Assembly: GCF_900109205.1 (NCBI RefSeq)
Contig: NZ_FNZB01000001.1
Location: 2,108,001 to 2,172,000, forward strand
Origin: Sphingomonas sp. OV641
GTDB lineage: Bacteria; Pseudomonadota; Alphaproteobacteria; Sphingomonadales; Sphingomonadaceae
Direction of reading: 5' to 3'
Length of the DNA: 64,000 bases
The translations under genes and the position numbers were made by a program. Positions 52,576-61,742 of this stretch are shown here, one piece after another (position 1 is the stretch's first letter; each line of letters starts with the position of its first letter). Under the pieces are notes generated by a model. The model was given only the letters and a program-made list of their open reading frames with translations, was not told the origin of the DNA and ran no database searches.

Positions 52576-53322
52576 TTATTCGCGATTGCCGAGGAACGAG
52601 AGCAGGAACTGAAACATGTTGATGAAGTCCAGATAGAGCGACAGCGCGCCCATAATCACGGCCTTGCCCATCATGTCCGTGCCCGCGACATAGGCGTACA
52701 TTTCCTTGATGCGCTGCGTGTCATAGGCCGTCAGACCGGCGAACAGCAGGACACCGATCGCGCTGATGCCCATCTGCAGGGCCGGGCTCTGCAGCCACAG
52801 GTTCAGCAGCGACGCCACGATCAGGCCGACGACGCCCATGATCAGGAACGTGCCGAAGCCCGACAGGTTACGCTTCGTCGTGTAGCCGTAAAGGCTCAGC
52901 GACAGGAACGCGACCGAGGTGGCGAAAAACGTCGTGGCGATCGAGGTACCGGTGTAGACGAGGAAGATCGTCGACATCGACACGCCCATGATGGCGGCGA
53001 ATGCCCAGAAGATCGCCTGTGCCGCGCCGGTCGACAGCCGGTTGATGCCAAAGCTCAGCACCATAACGAACGCCAGCGGCGAGAACATGACGATGTATTT
53101 CAGGATGCCGGGCGCAAGGAAGATCTGCGCCGCCAGGCTTTCACGCCCGCCACTGGCGAACAACAGCGCGACGATGCCGGTAAGCAACACGCCGGAGGCC
53201 ATGTAGTTATACACCGACAGCATATATTTGCGGAGACCCGCGTCATATGCCGTGCCACGCGTGCCCGGTACGCTCGCGCCGAAGGCATTCGCCGTCGGAC
53301 GGGGGTCGGACCAGTTAGCCAT
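52576..53322 (-). CDS. Bax inhibitor-1/YccA-family membrane protein
   Basis: This 248-residue inner-membrane protein of the BI-1 family has seven hydrophobic segments starting near residue 40 (MASGVLLTGIVALLFASG). The conserved YDTQRIKEMY motif is near residue 195 and SLYLDFINMFQFLLSFLG at the end, where the acidic pair of BI-1 pH-sensing calcium-leak channels lies. The N-terminal 30 residues are polar. E. coli YccA of this family protects the translocon from FtsH. ATG 53322 follows AAGGAG; thpR is divergent. Confidence 0.94.
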   Translation of the reverse strand: MANWSDPRPTANAFGASVPGTRGTAYDAGLRKYMLSVYNYMASGVLLTGIVALLFASGGRESLAAQIFLAPGILKYIVMFSPLAFVMVLSFGINRLSTGAAQAIFWAFAAIMGVSMSTIFLVYTGTSIATTFFATSVAFLSLSLYGYTTKRNLSGFGTFLIMGVVGLIVASLLNLWLQSPALQMGISAIGVLLFAGLTAYDTQRIKEMYAYVAGTDMMGKAVIMGALSLYLDFINMFQFLLSFLGNRE

Positions 53323-53444
53323 TGTCAGTTTGCTCCTTCGTCCGGCAAATGGCCGGATACGTCTTCGAATATCGCGCGGGTGACCCCAAAGTTCAAGTTC
53401 GGGCCGTCCGGGCAACAGTTCGTCACAATAGAATGGGTTCGCCG

Positions 53445-53987
53445 ATGCATCGCTTGTTCGTGGCGCTCCGTCCGCCTCCCGAGATACGCGATGCGCTTGC
53501 CGATGTGATGGACGGTGTGCCCGGCGCCCGCTGGCAGGACGACGATCAGCTGCACGTAACCGTGCGCTTCATCGGCGCCGTGGATCGGCCGGTTGCCGAG
53601 GATGTCGCGGCCGCCCTGGCGGGGGTCCACGCCCCGGCGCCGGATGTGACCCTGTCGGGGGTCGGGCAATTCGGCCAGCGCGGGCGCAGCGACGCGCTTT
53701 GGGCCGGGATCGCCCCGCACGAGCCGCTCGCCGCACTTCACCGCAAGGTTGATCAGGCACTGGTACGGGTTGGGCTGGAGCCGGAACGACGTGCCTATCT
53801 GCCCCACCTCACGCTCGCGCGCCTTTCCCGCGGGCTGCACGTCGGCCCGGAGGTGGACGCCTGGCTCGCCCGCAACGCTGGCCTGACCAGCCCTGCCTTC
53901 ACCTTCAATCACCTGGTCCTCTACGAAAGCCACCTTGGACGAAGCGGCGCGAGCTACGAGCCAATCGCCCGCTGGCCCCTCGCCTGA
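53445..53987 (+). CDS. thpR: RNA 2',3'-cyclic phosphodiesterase (2H family)
   Basis: This 180-residue 2H phosphoesterase has both catalytic HxT motifs, HVT at residues 37-39 (DQLHVTVRF) and HLT at 121-123 (YLPHLTLARL). The N-terminus MHRLFVALRPPPEIRDAL and the ending LVLYESHLGRSGASYEPIARW are those of ThpR/LigT, which opens 2',3'-cyclic phosphates of RNA. The ATG at 53445 starts the conserved sequence; an ATG four codons before is possible. It has 122 bases to the divergent BI-1 gene. Confidence 0.93.
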   Translation: MHRLFVALRPPPEIRDALADVMDGVPGARWQDDDQLHVTVRFIGAVDRPVAEDVAAALAGVHAPAPDVTLSGVGQFGQRGRSDALWAGIAPHEPLAALHRKVDQALVRVGLEPERRAYLPHLTLARLSRGLHVGPEVDAWLARNAGLTSPAFTFNHLVLYESHLGRSGASYEPIARWPLA

Positions 53988-54031
53988 TCGTCTGTTAGGC
54001 CACGGGCAAAGAACCAAATGAGGGGAGCAGG

Positions 54032-55591
54032 ATGAACACGACCGCGGACGGTGAATATCGCGCCACAGGCTACGCCTGGTACGTGCTCTCGATCCTCTTC
54101 GTGGTGTACATCCTGAACTTCATCGACCGGCAGGTGATTTCGATCCTGGCCGAGGACATCAAACGCGATCTGAACCTCCGCGACGAGGATCTGGGCTTTC
54201 TGTACGGCACGGCGTTTGGCGTGTTCTACGCGCTGTTCGGCATTCCGCTGGGGCGGCTTGCCGACAGCTGGCACCGCGTGCGGCTGATCAGCGTCGGGCT
54301 TGCACTCTGGTCGACCATGACGGCCCTGTCCGGCTTGTCGCGAACCGGCGGGCAGCTTGCCGCCGCGCGGATCGGCGTGGGCATTGGCGAGGCAACCGCC
54401 AGCCCTTCGGCCTATTCGCTGATTTCCGACTATTTCCCGAAGAAGCTGCGCGGCACCGCTTTGTCGATCTACTCGGCCGGTATCTATGTCGGCGCGGGGA
54501 TCTCGCTCTTCATCGGCGGGCTGATCGTCCAGAGCTGGAACGCCGCTTATCCGAACGGCGGCCCGTTCGGCCTTGCCGGGTGGCAGGCCGCGTTCCTCGC
54601 CGTCGGCCTGCCGGGGATCATCATCTCGCTGTGGATCGCGACGCTGCGCGAGCCGGTGCGCGGGCTTTCCGAAGGGTTGGCACAGCCGCCGCATCCGGCC
54701 CCCTTCAAGGCGTTCTTCGAAGAATTGCTGACGATCGTTCCGCCGTTCACGCTGATCGGCGCCGCACGCCTCGGCACGCGAACCCTGGTGCTGAACCTGG
54801 TCGCGGCAGTCGTGGCCGCGGGCGCGATCGCGCTGCTCGTCGCTTTCGGAGAACCGCTGCCGCAATGGGTCGCGGTGGGCCTTGGCTTCTACGCCGTTTT
54901 CTCCTGGGCGAGCGCGCTGCGCCATCGCGATCCGGCGACATTCGCCCTGATCATCGGCACGCCGGCGTTCCTCTGCACGGTGGTGGCTTATGGGCTCAAT
55001 GCCTTTCTCAGCTATGCCGCCGGCTTCTGGGCCGCTCCCTATGCGATGCGCGAGCTTGGCGTTGCGCCGGCGGAGGCGGGGCTGATCCTGGGCGGCATGG
55101 GTGCGGTTTCCGGCTTTCTGGGCGTGACGGTCGGCGGCATTCTGGGCGACAGGCTGCGACAGCGGAACGCCGGCGGGCGGCTGATCATGGTGGCGCTGGG
55201 CGCCGTGCTGCCGGTTCCGTTTCTCGCCATCGGCTTCACCACCGACACGCCCATCGTGCTCTACGTCTGCCTCTTCATCGCGCAATTCACCGCGAGCTGG
55301 GGCCTGGGCAATTCGGCGGCCACGACGCAGGATCTGGTGCTGCCGCGCATGCGCGGGGCGGCGACTGCCACCTATTTCATCGGCACCACGCTGCTCGGCC
55401 TGGCGCTTGGGCCGTATCTCGCGGGCCGGGTGTCCTCGCTGACGGGGAGCCTGTCGACCGGCATGCTTTCGCTGCTCGTCACCGTACCGATCACGCTGGG
55501 CGCCGCGATCGCTGCGTACCGGCTCGTTCCCGCCGCCGAAGCCAGCCGTGAGGATCGCGCGCGGGCGGCTGGCGAGACCGACTTCACTTGA
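54032..55591 (+). CDS. MFS transporter, spinster-like
   Basis: This 519-residue inner-membrane carrier has twelve helices. The N-terminal segment YILNFIDRQVISILAEDIKRDL and the loop GIPLGRLADSWHRVRLI (MFS motif A) are typical of the spinster/sphingolipid-transporter-like subgroup common in sphingomonads. RIGVGIGEATASPSAYSLISDYFP is the motif C region. The substrate is not known. The next gene, an acyltransferase, starts with TTG overlapping its stop, so lipid-linked transport is possible but unproven. Confidence 0.92.
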   Translation: MNTTADGEYRATGYAWYVLSILFVVYILNFIDRQVISILAEDIKRDLNLRDEDLGFLYGTAFGVFYALFGIPLGRLADSWHRVRLISVGLALWSTMTALSGLSRTGGQLAAARIGVGIGEATASPSAYSLISDYFPKKLRGTALSIYSAGIYVGAGISLFIGGLIVQSWNAAYPNGGPFGLAGWQAAFLAVGLPGIIISLWIATLREPVRGLSEGLAQPPHPAPFKAFFEELLTIVPPFTLIGAARLGTRTLVLNLVAAVVAAGAIALLVAFGEPLPQWVAVGLGFYAVFSWASALRHRDPATFALIIGTPAFLCTVVAYGLNAFLSYAAGFWAAPYAMRELGVAPAEAGLILGGMGAVSGFLGVTVGGILGDRLRQRNAGGRLIMVALGAVLPVPFLAIGFTTDTPIVLYVCLFIAQFTASWGLGNSAATTQDLVLPRMRGAATATYFIGTTLLGLALGPYLAGRVSSLTGSLSTGMLSLLVTVPITLGAAIAAYRLVPAAEASREDRARAAGETDFT

Positions 55592-56322
55592 TCCGCCTGA
55601 TCCTGCGGGTGGCAGCGCTGGTGCTGGCGCTGCTGCTCGCCGTGCCGCTCCACCTGCTCTGGCGACTGGTGCGGCTGCCGTCCCCCTGGCCCAAGTGGTT
55701 TCTCGGCAGCGTTGCCCGGATCATCGGCGCGCGGCGGCGTACGATCGGTACCCCGCTGCGGCGCGACGTGGTGTTCGTATCCAATCACCTCAGCTGGATG
55801 GACATTCCGATCCTGGCCGGGCGAAACGGCAGCGCCTTTGTCGCCAAGGCGGAACTGCGGGCCGTGCCGCTGGTGGGATGGCTGTGCACGCTGAACGGCA
55901 CCATTTTCGTGCGCCGCGAGGATCGCATGGCGGTGGCCGACCAGATCAACGCGCTGCGCGACGCGCTGGCCGAGGCTTGGGCGATCACCATCTTTCCGGA
56001 AGGCACCACGGGTGACGGAAAGGCGCTCCTCCCCTTCAAGGCGGCGTTGCTCGCGGTGCTGGATCCCCCGCCGCCGGGCGTGATGGTCCAGCCGGTGCGC
56101 ATCGACTATGGTCCGGCAACGGCGGAACTCGCGTGGGTTGGGGACGAGCCCGGCACATCCCACGCCCTGCGCGTGCTCCGCCGGCGCGGCAGCTTTGCCG
56201 CCACCATCCACTTCTGCGATCCCTTCGACCCGCACGACTTTCCGGGGCGCAAGGCGATCGCCGCCGAGGCGCGCGCGCGGATCGCCGCCGCCGGTGGCGA
56301 AAGGTGCCCGTCTTCGCTATAG
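55588..56322 (+). CDS. 1-acyl-sn-glycerol-3-phosphate acyltransferase (PlsC family)
   Basis: This 244-residue membrane acyltransferase has an N-terminal hydrophobic helix (about residues 4-28), the catalytic NHLSWMD (HX4D, about residue 67), and the substrate-binding FPEGTTGDG (about residue 137). It transfers an acyl group from acyl-ACP/CoA to lysophosphatidate, making phosphatidic acid; relatives act on ornithine lipids. The start is TTG 55588 overlapping the MFS stop (TTGA). miaB begins 10 bases after its stop. Confidence 0.88.
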   Translation: MIRLILRVAALVLALLLAVPLHLLWRLVRLPSPWPKWFLGSVARIIGARRRTIGTPLRRDVVFVSNHLSWMDIPILAGRNGSAFVAKAELRAVPLVGWLCTLNGTIFVRREDRMAVADQINALRDALAEAWAITIFPEGTTGDGKALLPFKAALLAVLDPPPPGVMVQPVRIDYGPATAELAWVGDEPGTSHALRVLRRRGSFAATIHFCDPFDPHDFPGRKAIAAEARARIAAAGGERCPSSL

Positions 56323-56332
56323 GCGCGGCCCC

Positions 56333-57643
56333 ATGAAGCCTGCCCCAAAGACCTTTGCCGTCAAATCCTTCGGCTGCCAGATGAACGTCTATGATGGCGA
56401 GCGGATGGCGGAACTGATGACCGCCCAGGGCATGACCGCCACCGCCGATGCCAATGACGCCGACCTCGTTGTCCTGAACACCTGTCATATCCGCGAAAAA
56501 GCGACCGAGAAGGTGTTTTCGGATATCGGCCGCCTGCGCAAGCATGGGCGCGCGCCGATGATCGCGGTGGCCGGCTGCGTGGCGCAGGCCGAGGGTGAGG
56601 AGATCGTCCGGCGCGCCAAGGTGGATGTGGTGGTCGGCCCGCAGGCCTATCACAACCTCCCCCGGCTGGTGGCGGAAGCCGCGGCCGGCACCGCATCGGT
56701 CGACACGGATATGCCGGTCGCGTCCAAGTTCGGTGCCCTTCCCGCGCGGCGGAAAGTCGGACCAAGCGCGTTCCTCACCGTGCAGGAAGGGTGCGACAAG
56801 TTCTGCACCTATTGCGTGGTGCCTTATACGCGCGGCGCCGAGGTCAGCCGGCCGTTCGCCGCGATCGTCGATGAGGCGAAGGCGCTGGTCGATGCCGGCG
56901 CGCGCGAGATCACGCTCCTTGGCCAGAACGTCAACGCCTGGACGGATGGCGAGGATTTCGGCCTGCACGACCTGATACGGACGCTGGATCGCATCCCCGG
57001 CCTCGCGCGGATCCGTTACACCACCAGCCACCCCAACGACATGGCTCAGGGCCTGATCGACGCCCACCGGGACGTCGAGAGCCTGATGCCGTTCCTGCAC
57101 CTGCCGGTGCAGGCGGGCAGCGACCGGGTGCTGAAGGCGATGAACCGCAGCCACACGCGCGATTCCTACCTGCGCCTGCTTGATCGCGTTCGTGCGGCGC
57201 GCCCGGACATTGCGCTGTCTGGCGACTTCATCGTCGGCTTTCCGGGCGAGACAGACGCCGAGTTCAAGGAGACGCTGCGTCTGGTGGACGCCGTGGGCTA
57301 CGCCCAGGCGTTCAGCTTCAAATACAGCCCGCGCCCCGGCACCCCCGCCGCCGACATGGCCGATCAGCTGCCCGAAGCGGTGATGGACGAGCGGCTGCAG
57401 CAGTTGCAGGCGGCGCTCAATCGCGATCAGCACGCGTTCAACCAGGCAAGCATCGGGCGCAGCTGCGACGTGCTGATCGAACGGCGCGGCAAGCTGCCGG
57501 GGCAGATGCTGGGCAAGTCGCCCTGGCTGCAGTCCGTGCACCTGTTGGGTGATCATGCAATCGGCGATCTGGTCTCCGTGACACTTGCCGAGGCAGGCCC
57601 CAACTCCCTGAGCGGCGTACCGAAATTTTCTTTCGCCGCGTAG
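56333..57643 (+). CDS. miaB: tRNA-2-methylthio-N6-dimethylallyladenosine synthase
   Basis: This radical-SAM methylthiotransferase adds a methylthio group to i6A37 of tRNAs. The 436-residue protein has the N-terminal UPF0004 domain with Cys at about 15, 51 and 82 ([23 protein letters not shown]) for one 4Fe-4S cluster. The radical-SAM triad is C154, C158 and C161 ([10 protein letters not shown]), and a C-terminal TRAM domain (about 370-436) completes it. ATG 56333 fits the family start. It is followed by 219 bases without a gene. Confidence 0.96.
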   Translation: MKPAPKTFAVKSFGCQMNVYDGERMAELMTAQGMTATADANDADLVVLNTCHIREKATEKVFSDIGRLRKHGRAPMIAVAGCVAQAEGEEIVRRAKVDVVVGPQAYHNLPRLVAEAAAGTASVDTDMPVASKFGALPARRKVGPSAFLTVQEGCDKFCTYCVVPYTRGAEVSRPFAAIVDEAKALVDAGAREITLLGQNVNAWTDGEDFGLHDLIRTLDRIPGLARIRYTTSHPNDMAQGLIDAHRDVESLMPFLHLPVQAGSDRVLKAMNRSHTRDSYLRLLDRVRAARPDIALSGDFIVGFPGETDAEFKETLRLVDAVGYAQAFSFKYSPRPGTPAADMADQLPEAVMDERLQQLQAALNRDQHAFNQASIGRSCDVLIERRGKLPGQMLGKSPWLQSVHLLGDHAIGDLVSVTLAEAGPNSLSGVPKFSFAA

Positions 57644-57666
57644 GGCCAAGTTGTTGACAGGTTGCG

Positions 57667-57718
57667 CGTAACGCGAGAGGCTCTCACGCATAATAACAGA
57701 TGAGGGTTTCGCGTTACG
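57667..57718. promoter_or_regulatory. Inverted repeat upstream of the M10 protease gene
   Basis: CGTAACGCG (57667-57675) and CGCGTTACG (57710-57718) are exact complements 34 bases apart. Between them lie GAGAG/CTCTC and a CATAAT -10-like hexamer at 57689-57694. TTGACA at 57654-57659 is present, but the spacing to CATAAT (29 bases) is too long for a normal sigma-70 pair. This is the likely promoter/operator area of the protease, about 145 bases before its ATG. Confidence 0.4.
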
Positions 57719-57862
57719 TCAGCACCGTTGCCCAACGAATGTTGATTCCACGGCAACTCCCACAAATGATATCTTGTATCACGATGGGCCGCCACTTTGC
57801 TGGCGGTGCTTGGCTTAGGCGATGCCTTGTCCTGTTATTTGCCAACAGGGGAGACCATCAAG

Positions 57863-59968
57863 ATGTCAGTAGTGGAAGCGCCAGAAGGCGCGCAGTGCCA
57901 ATGCCCCGCTTGCGTCGGCGGCGAAGCACATCCCGAGGGCAAGATCTGGGATGACGGCCGCTGGGTGGATTACGCGTCGCTCGATCCCGATGCCGGCGGC
58001 ACCTATGCCGACAAGCCGATCTGGGATGTTGATACGATCTCGGCCAATCTGAACCGTTCGGGCTATGACTGGTACACCAACAATTACGGCGAGCTGGACG
58101 ACGGCGTTCTGAACTTCGGGTTCTGGAAGAACTACGCCGAGCTTGCCAACAGCTATTACGTCAACATCTTTGGCACAGTTTCGTTCGACGAAGCTTACTA
58201 TCGCGACGCTTTCTCGGCGTTCGATGTCGACCAGAAGATGGTGGCGCGTCGTTCCATGAACTTGTGGGACGACCTCATTTCTATCTCGTTCCAGGAAACT
58301 AAGTCGGGCAGCGCCGACATCACTTTCGGCAATACGAGCACCGGCGGCGCGCAGGCTTATGCCTATCTGCCGTTCGGCGACGTCGACGACGCAGCCTACA
58401 ACGAGGCTTACAGCTTCGAGGAAGTCGGCCGCCTGGGCGGTGACGTGTGGATCGACGGCTTCGTCTCGTCGAACTTCTTTCCGCTGACGGACAGCTATTA
58501 CGCCGTCACGACGATGATCCATGAGATCGGCCATGCCATCGGGCTCAGCCATCCGGGCGACTATAACGCGACCGATGATGACGATGGCGACGGCGTGCCT
58601 GATCCCATCACTTATGCCAATGACGCCTTCTTCGCGCAGGATTCGCGTCAATATTCGATCATGAGCTATTTCGACGCTTATGAGACGGGCGCACAGCACA
58701 TCGACTTCACGCTGGCGAACTTCGCCTATGCGGCAACGCCGCTGGTGCATGACATTGCCGCCATCCAGGCGATCTACGGCGTGGATACCACGACGCGCAC
58801 CGGCAACACGACGTATGGCTTCAACTCGAACGCCGATCGCGACGCTTATGATTTCACGCTCAACACGCGCCCGATCGTCACCATCTGGGATGCCGGCGGC
58901 CGTGACACGATCGACTTCTCGGGCTGGGACACGCCGTCGATCATCGACCTGAACGAAGGCGCGTTTTCCTCCGGTGGCGGCGTGATCGAATTCCCGTCGC
59001 TCGAAGAGGTCAACGCCAATCGCGCAGCGCTGGGTTTCGCGCCGCGGACCCAGGAGCAGTACGATTATTATGTCGCGCTGCGCGACGAACTGGGCCTCGA
59101 GAACGGCCTGTTCACCGACAACGTCTCCATTGCTTACGGCGCGGTGATCGAGAACGCCGTTGGCGGCGGCGGCGACGACCTGATCGTGGTCAACAGCGCA
59201 GCCAATCGCGTGGATGGCGGTGCCGGCCTCGATACGGTGAGCTATGAAACGGCGACGGCAGGCGTGACCGTGTCGCTGCTCAACGGCGTGGGTTCGGCCG
59301 GCGCGGCGGGCGACCGCTTCACCAGCATCGAGGGCGTGATTGGCTCTGCCTTCGCCGATCGACTGACCGGCGATGCGGCCACGAACATCCTGGAAGGCGC
59401 CGCGGGCGACGATCGCATGATCGGCGGCGGCGGCCGTGATGCGTTCGTTTTCAAGTCCGCTGAGGGTGGCACGGGCGTCGATCGCATCACCGATTTCGAT
59501 CGGGACGACATCATCGTCACGGACAAGGCGCTGGCTGATCCCAATAATGATGGCGTCATCCGGGTGGGCAGCAACGGTTCGCTCGTGATCGACGCCGAGA
59601 CCGGCTCGCGCGTGATCCTGCAGGGTCTCGAGCATGACGGCGGGATCGAGTTCCTGGGCGAAGAGGACGGCCTGTTCTTCTATGGCTATGCCGGCGAAAC
59701 CGAGACGCTGATGAGCGTGACCAGCGCGTTTGCCGCCGGTCGCGTCTATGAGGCGCCGGTGTCGTTGGAGCAGATCGGGCTCGCCTCCCCTGCGGCGAGC
59801 ACGCCTGCTGCCGTCAACCCGAGCGCGTTCGATCTTGATGACGTGCGCCTCGCCAGCGGTTCGGCAACGGGCGGCGCCAGCGTGGCCACCGGCTTCGAAC
59901 CGGCGCTCTCGTATGCGCCGGTGTCACCGGTCCATGCGCTGGACGTGATCAACTGCGTCATCGTCTGA
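57863..59968 (+). CDS. Serralysin-like M10 metalloprotease, type I secreted
   Basis: This 701-residue secreted protease has the zinc site HEIGHAIGLSHP at residues 220-231 and the Met-turn YSIMSYFD at M267, marking the serralysin (M10B) family. The loop between them holds DDDDGDGVPDP, a calcium-loop-like insert. The M10_C/RTX part (about 430-530) has GGGGDD, DGGAGLDTVSY and GGGGRDAFVF. About 165 more residues follow, ending HALDVINCVIV, where the ABC-type secretion signal should lie. A CQCPACVGG motif near residue 11 is unusual. The exporter is not in the window. ATG 57863 follows GGGGAG. Confidence 0.9.
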   Translation: MSVVEAPEGAQCQCPACVGGEAHPEGKIWDDGRWVDYASLDPDAGGTYADKPIWDVDTISANLNRSGYDWYTNNYGELDDGVLNFGFWKNYAELANSYYVNIFGTVSFDEAYYRDAFSAFDVDQKMVARRSMNLWDDLISISFQETKSGSADITFGNTSTGGAQAYAYLPFGDVDDAAYNEAYSFEEVGRLGGDVWIDGFVSSNFFPLTDSYYAVTTMIHEIGHAIGLSHPGDYNATDDDDGDGVPDPITYANDAFFAQDSRQYSIMSYFDAYETGAQHIDFTLANFAYAATPLVHDIAAIQAIYGVDTTTRTGNTTYGFNSNADRDAYDFTLNTRPIVTIWDAGGRDTIDFSGWDTPSIIDLNEGAFSSGGGVIEFPSLEEVNANRAALGFAPRTQEQYDYYVALRDELGLENGLFTDNVSIAYGAVIENAVGGGGDDLIVVNSAANRVDGGAGLDTVSYETATAGVTVSLLNGVGSAGAAGDRFTSIEGVIGSAFADRLTGDAATNILEGAAGDDRMIGGGGRDAFVFKSAEGGTGVDRITDFDRDDIIVTDKALADPNNDGVIRVGSNGSLVIDAETGSRVILQGLEHDGGIEFLGEEDGLFFYGYAGETETLMSVTSAFAAGRVYEAPVSLEQIGLASPAASTPAAVNPSAFDLDDVRLASGSATGGASVATGFEPALSYAPVSPVHALDVINCVIV

Positions 59969-59979
59969 TCTGACGAACG

Positions 59980-60032
59980 ACGGCGCCGGGTCGATTGCGG
60001 TAATTCCGCAACGATCCGGCGCCGTTTCCGTT
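59980..60032 (+). terminator. Strong terminator after the M10 protease
   Basis: A near-perfect 20-bp stem (59980-60000 with 60006-60025; one wobble, one bulged A) with a TAATT loop is followed by TTCCGTTT. It starts 12 bases after the stop codon. Confidence 0.8.
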
Positions 60033-60109
60033 TGTCGGCAGGATGGGACTTACACTTCGCCGATTGCGCTGCCACATTGGCGAGGCATGACGCACCTTCA
60101 GGGAGCCAG

Positions 60110-61111
60110 ATGAGCCGAAAGCCCGTACCCGCCCAAGCGGGCGATCGCAGCAGGGTCGAACTGACCTTCGACCGGCCTCAATTGCTCAGCGCATTGTTCG
60201 GCCAATATGATCGAAACCTGGTGGCGCTTGAAAACCGGCTCGGCGTTTACATCACCGCGCGCGGCAACCGCGTGGGGCTGGAGGGAACGGCGGAGCAGGT
60301 CGCCCTGGCCCGCGATGTGCTGAACGATCTCTATGTCCGCATACAGCGCGGCGAGGAGGTGGATGCCGGCCTGGTCGACGCCTCGATCGCGATGGCGGCC
60401 GAACCCACCCTTGATGGCATCATTTCCGCGGAAAAGTCTGGCGGTGCACCGCCGATCATGATCCGCACGCGCAAGAAGACGATCGTGCCGCGTACTCCGG
60501 CGCAGGCGCATTACATGCGCGAGCTGGTGCACAACGACATGATCTTCGCGCTCGGGCCGGCCGGCACGGGCAAGACCTATCTCGCCGTGGCGCAGGCCGT
60601 CGCGCAATTGATCACCGGCAGCGTCCAGCGCCTGATCCTCTCGCGTCCCGCTGTCGAGGCCGGGGAGCGGCTCGGCTTCCTGCCGGGCGACATGAAGGAG
60701 AAGGTCGATCCGTACCTGCGTCCGCTGTACGACGCGCTGTATGATTGCCTTCCCGCCGAACAGGTCGAGCGGCGGATCGCCAGCGGGGAGATCGAGATTG
60801 CCCCGATCGCTTTCATGCGCGGACGGACGCTGGCGGATGCCTTCGTGATCCTTGACGAAGCGCAGAACACGACGCCGGCGCAGATGAAGATGTTCCTCAC
60901 CCGCTTCGGCCAGAACAGCCGCATGGTGATCTGCGGCGACCCCAACCAGACCGATCTTCCCGGGGGCGTAGCGGCGAGCGGGCTTGCCGATGCGACCATG
61001 CGCCTGGAAGGCGTGGAGGGGATCGCGATGGTGCGCTTCAGCGCCGCCGATGTCGTTCGCCACCCGATCGTCGGCCGGATCGTCGAGGCATATGAGGGCC
61101 GGGACGCTTGA
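60110..61111 (+). CDS. phoH: PhoH-family ATPase
   Basis: This 333-residue cytoplasmic PhoH/YbeZ P-loop ATPase carries an N-terminal region with KH-like strand order (about 17-80). Walker A is GPAGTGKT (149-156), the motif LILSRPAVEAGERLGFLPGD follows, and Walker B is AFVILDEAQN (about 243). FLTRFGQNSRMVICGDPNQTDLP is also typical. It works with YbeY in rRNA processing and ribosome quality control, and ybeY is next in order. ATG 60110 follows GGGAG; longer frames start in the terminator region. Confidence 0.95.
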   Translation: MSRKPVPAQAGDRSRVELTFDRPQLLSALFGQYDRNLVALENRLGVYITARGNRVGLEGTAEQVALARDVLNDLYVRIQRGEEVDAGLVDASIAMAAEPTLDGIISAEKSGGAPPIMIRTRKKTIVPRTPAQAHYMRELVHNDMIFALGPAGTGKTYLAVAQAVAQLITGSVQRLILSRPAVEAGERLGFLPGDMKEKVDPYLRPLYDALYDCLPAEQVERRIASGEIEIAPIAFMRGRTLADAFVILDEAQNTTPAQMKMFLTRFGQNSRMVICGDPNQTDLPGGVAASGLADATMRLEGVEGIAMVRFSAADVVRHPIVGRIVEAYEGRDA

Positions 61112-61232
61112 GGCGCCTGATGCCCGGCACGCCTGCCTGCCAGCGCGCGCCTCTGGCCGGCACGGTGCTGCCCGCGGCCGAACGCAGGCCATGCTGCTCC
61201 AAAAGCGGCCAACTGATGCACGGGAATCATCC

Positions 61233-61742
61233 ATGATCGATATCGCCCTCCTCCAGGAAGAGCCCTGGCCCGACGGCGGCTGGGAACGGATCGCGACCGC
61301 TGCGGTTCGCGCGGCGATCGGCGCCACGCCGTTCGGCACGCTGCTCGACACGCGTGCGACGGTGGAGGTGAGCATCCGCCTCACCTCGGACGGCGAGGTG
61401 CAGACGCTCAACGCGCAATATCGCGGAAAGGACAAGGCCACCAACGTCCTCTCCTTCCCGATGGTGCAGCCGGACCTGATCGATACGGTCAGCCAGAATT
61501 CCGACGATGGCGAGGTCCTGCTGGGCGATATCGTGCTGGCGCACGGTGTCTGCGTGGCAGAAGCGGCTGAACGCGGGATCAGCGTGGAGGACCATCTTGC
61601 CCATCTGATCGTGCATGGCAGCTTGCATCTGCTCGGCTATGATCACATGAGCGACGACGAAGGGGATGCGATGGAAGCGATCGAGCGCGACGCGCTCGCC
61701 ACGCTCGGCATTGCGGATCCCTATGCCATACGAGAGGACTAA
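61233..61742 (+). CDS. ybeY: Endoribonuclease YbeY
   Basis: This 169-residue single-strand endoribonuclease acts in 16S rRNA 3'-end maturation and 70S quality control. The zinc motif HGSLHLLGYDH lies at residues 128-138 (H128, H132, H138), with LGDIVLAHGVC and NVLSFPM upstream, all standard. ATG 61233 is the family start; an upstream in-frame ATG at 61191 is less conserved. The phoH-ybeY-corC order is the common bacterial cluster. The TAA stop directly abuts the next GTG. Confidence 0.95.
   Translation: MIDIALLQEEPWPDGGWERIATAAVRAAIGATPFGTLLDTRATVEVSIRLTSDGEVQTLNAQYRGKDKATNVLSFPMVQPDLIDTVSQNSDDGEVLLGDIVLAHGVCVAEAAERGISVEDHLAHLIVHGSLHLLGYDHMSDDEGDAMEAIERDALATLGIADPYAIRED

Noticed and set aside
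57654-57694. TTGACA and CATAAT as a sigma-70 promoter pair before the M10 protease.
   Set aside because: The spacing is 29 bases instead of about 17, so they cannot be one promoter. Either element could belong to another.
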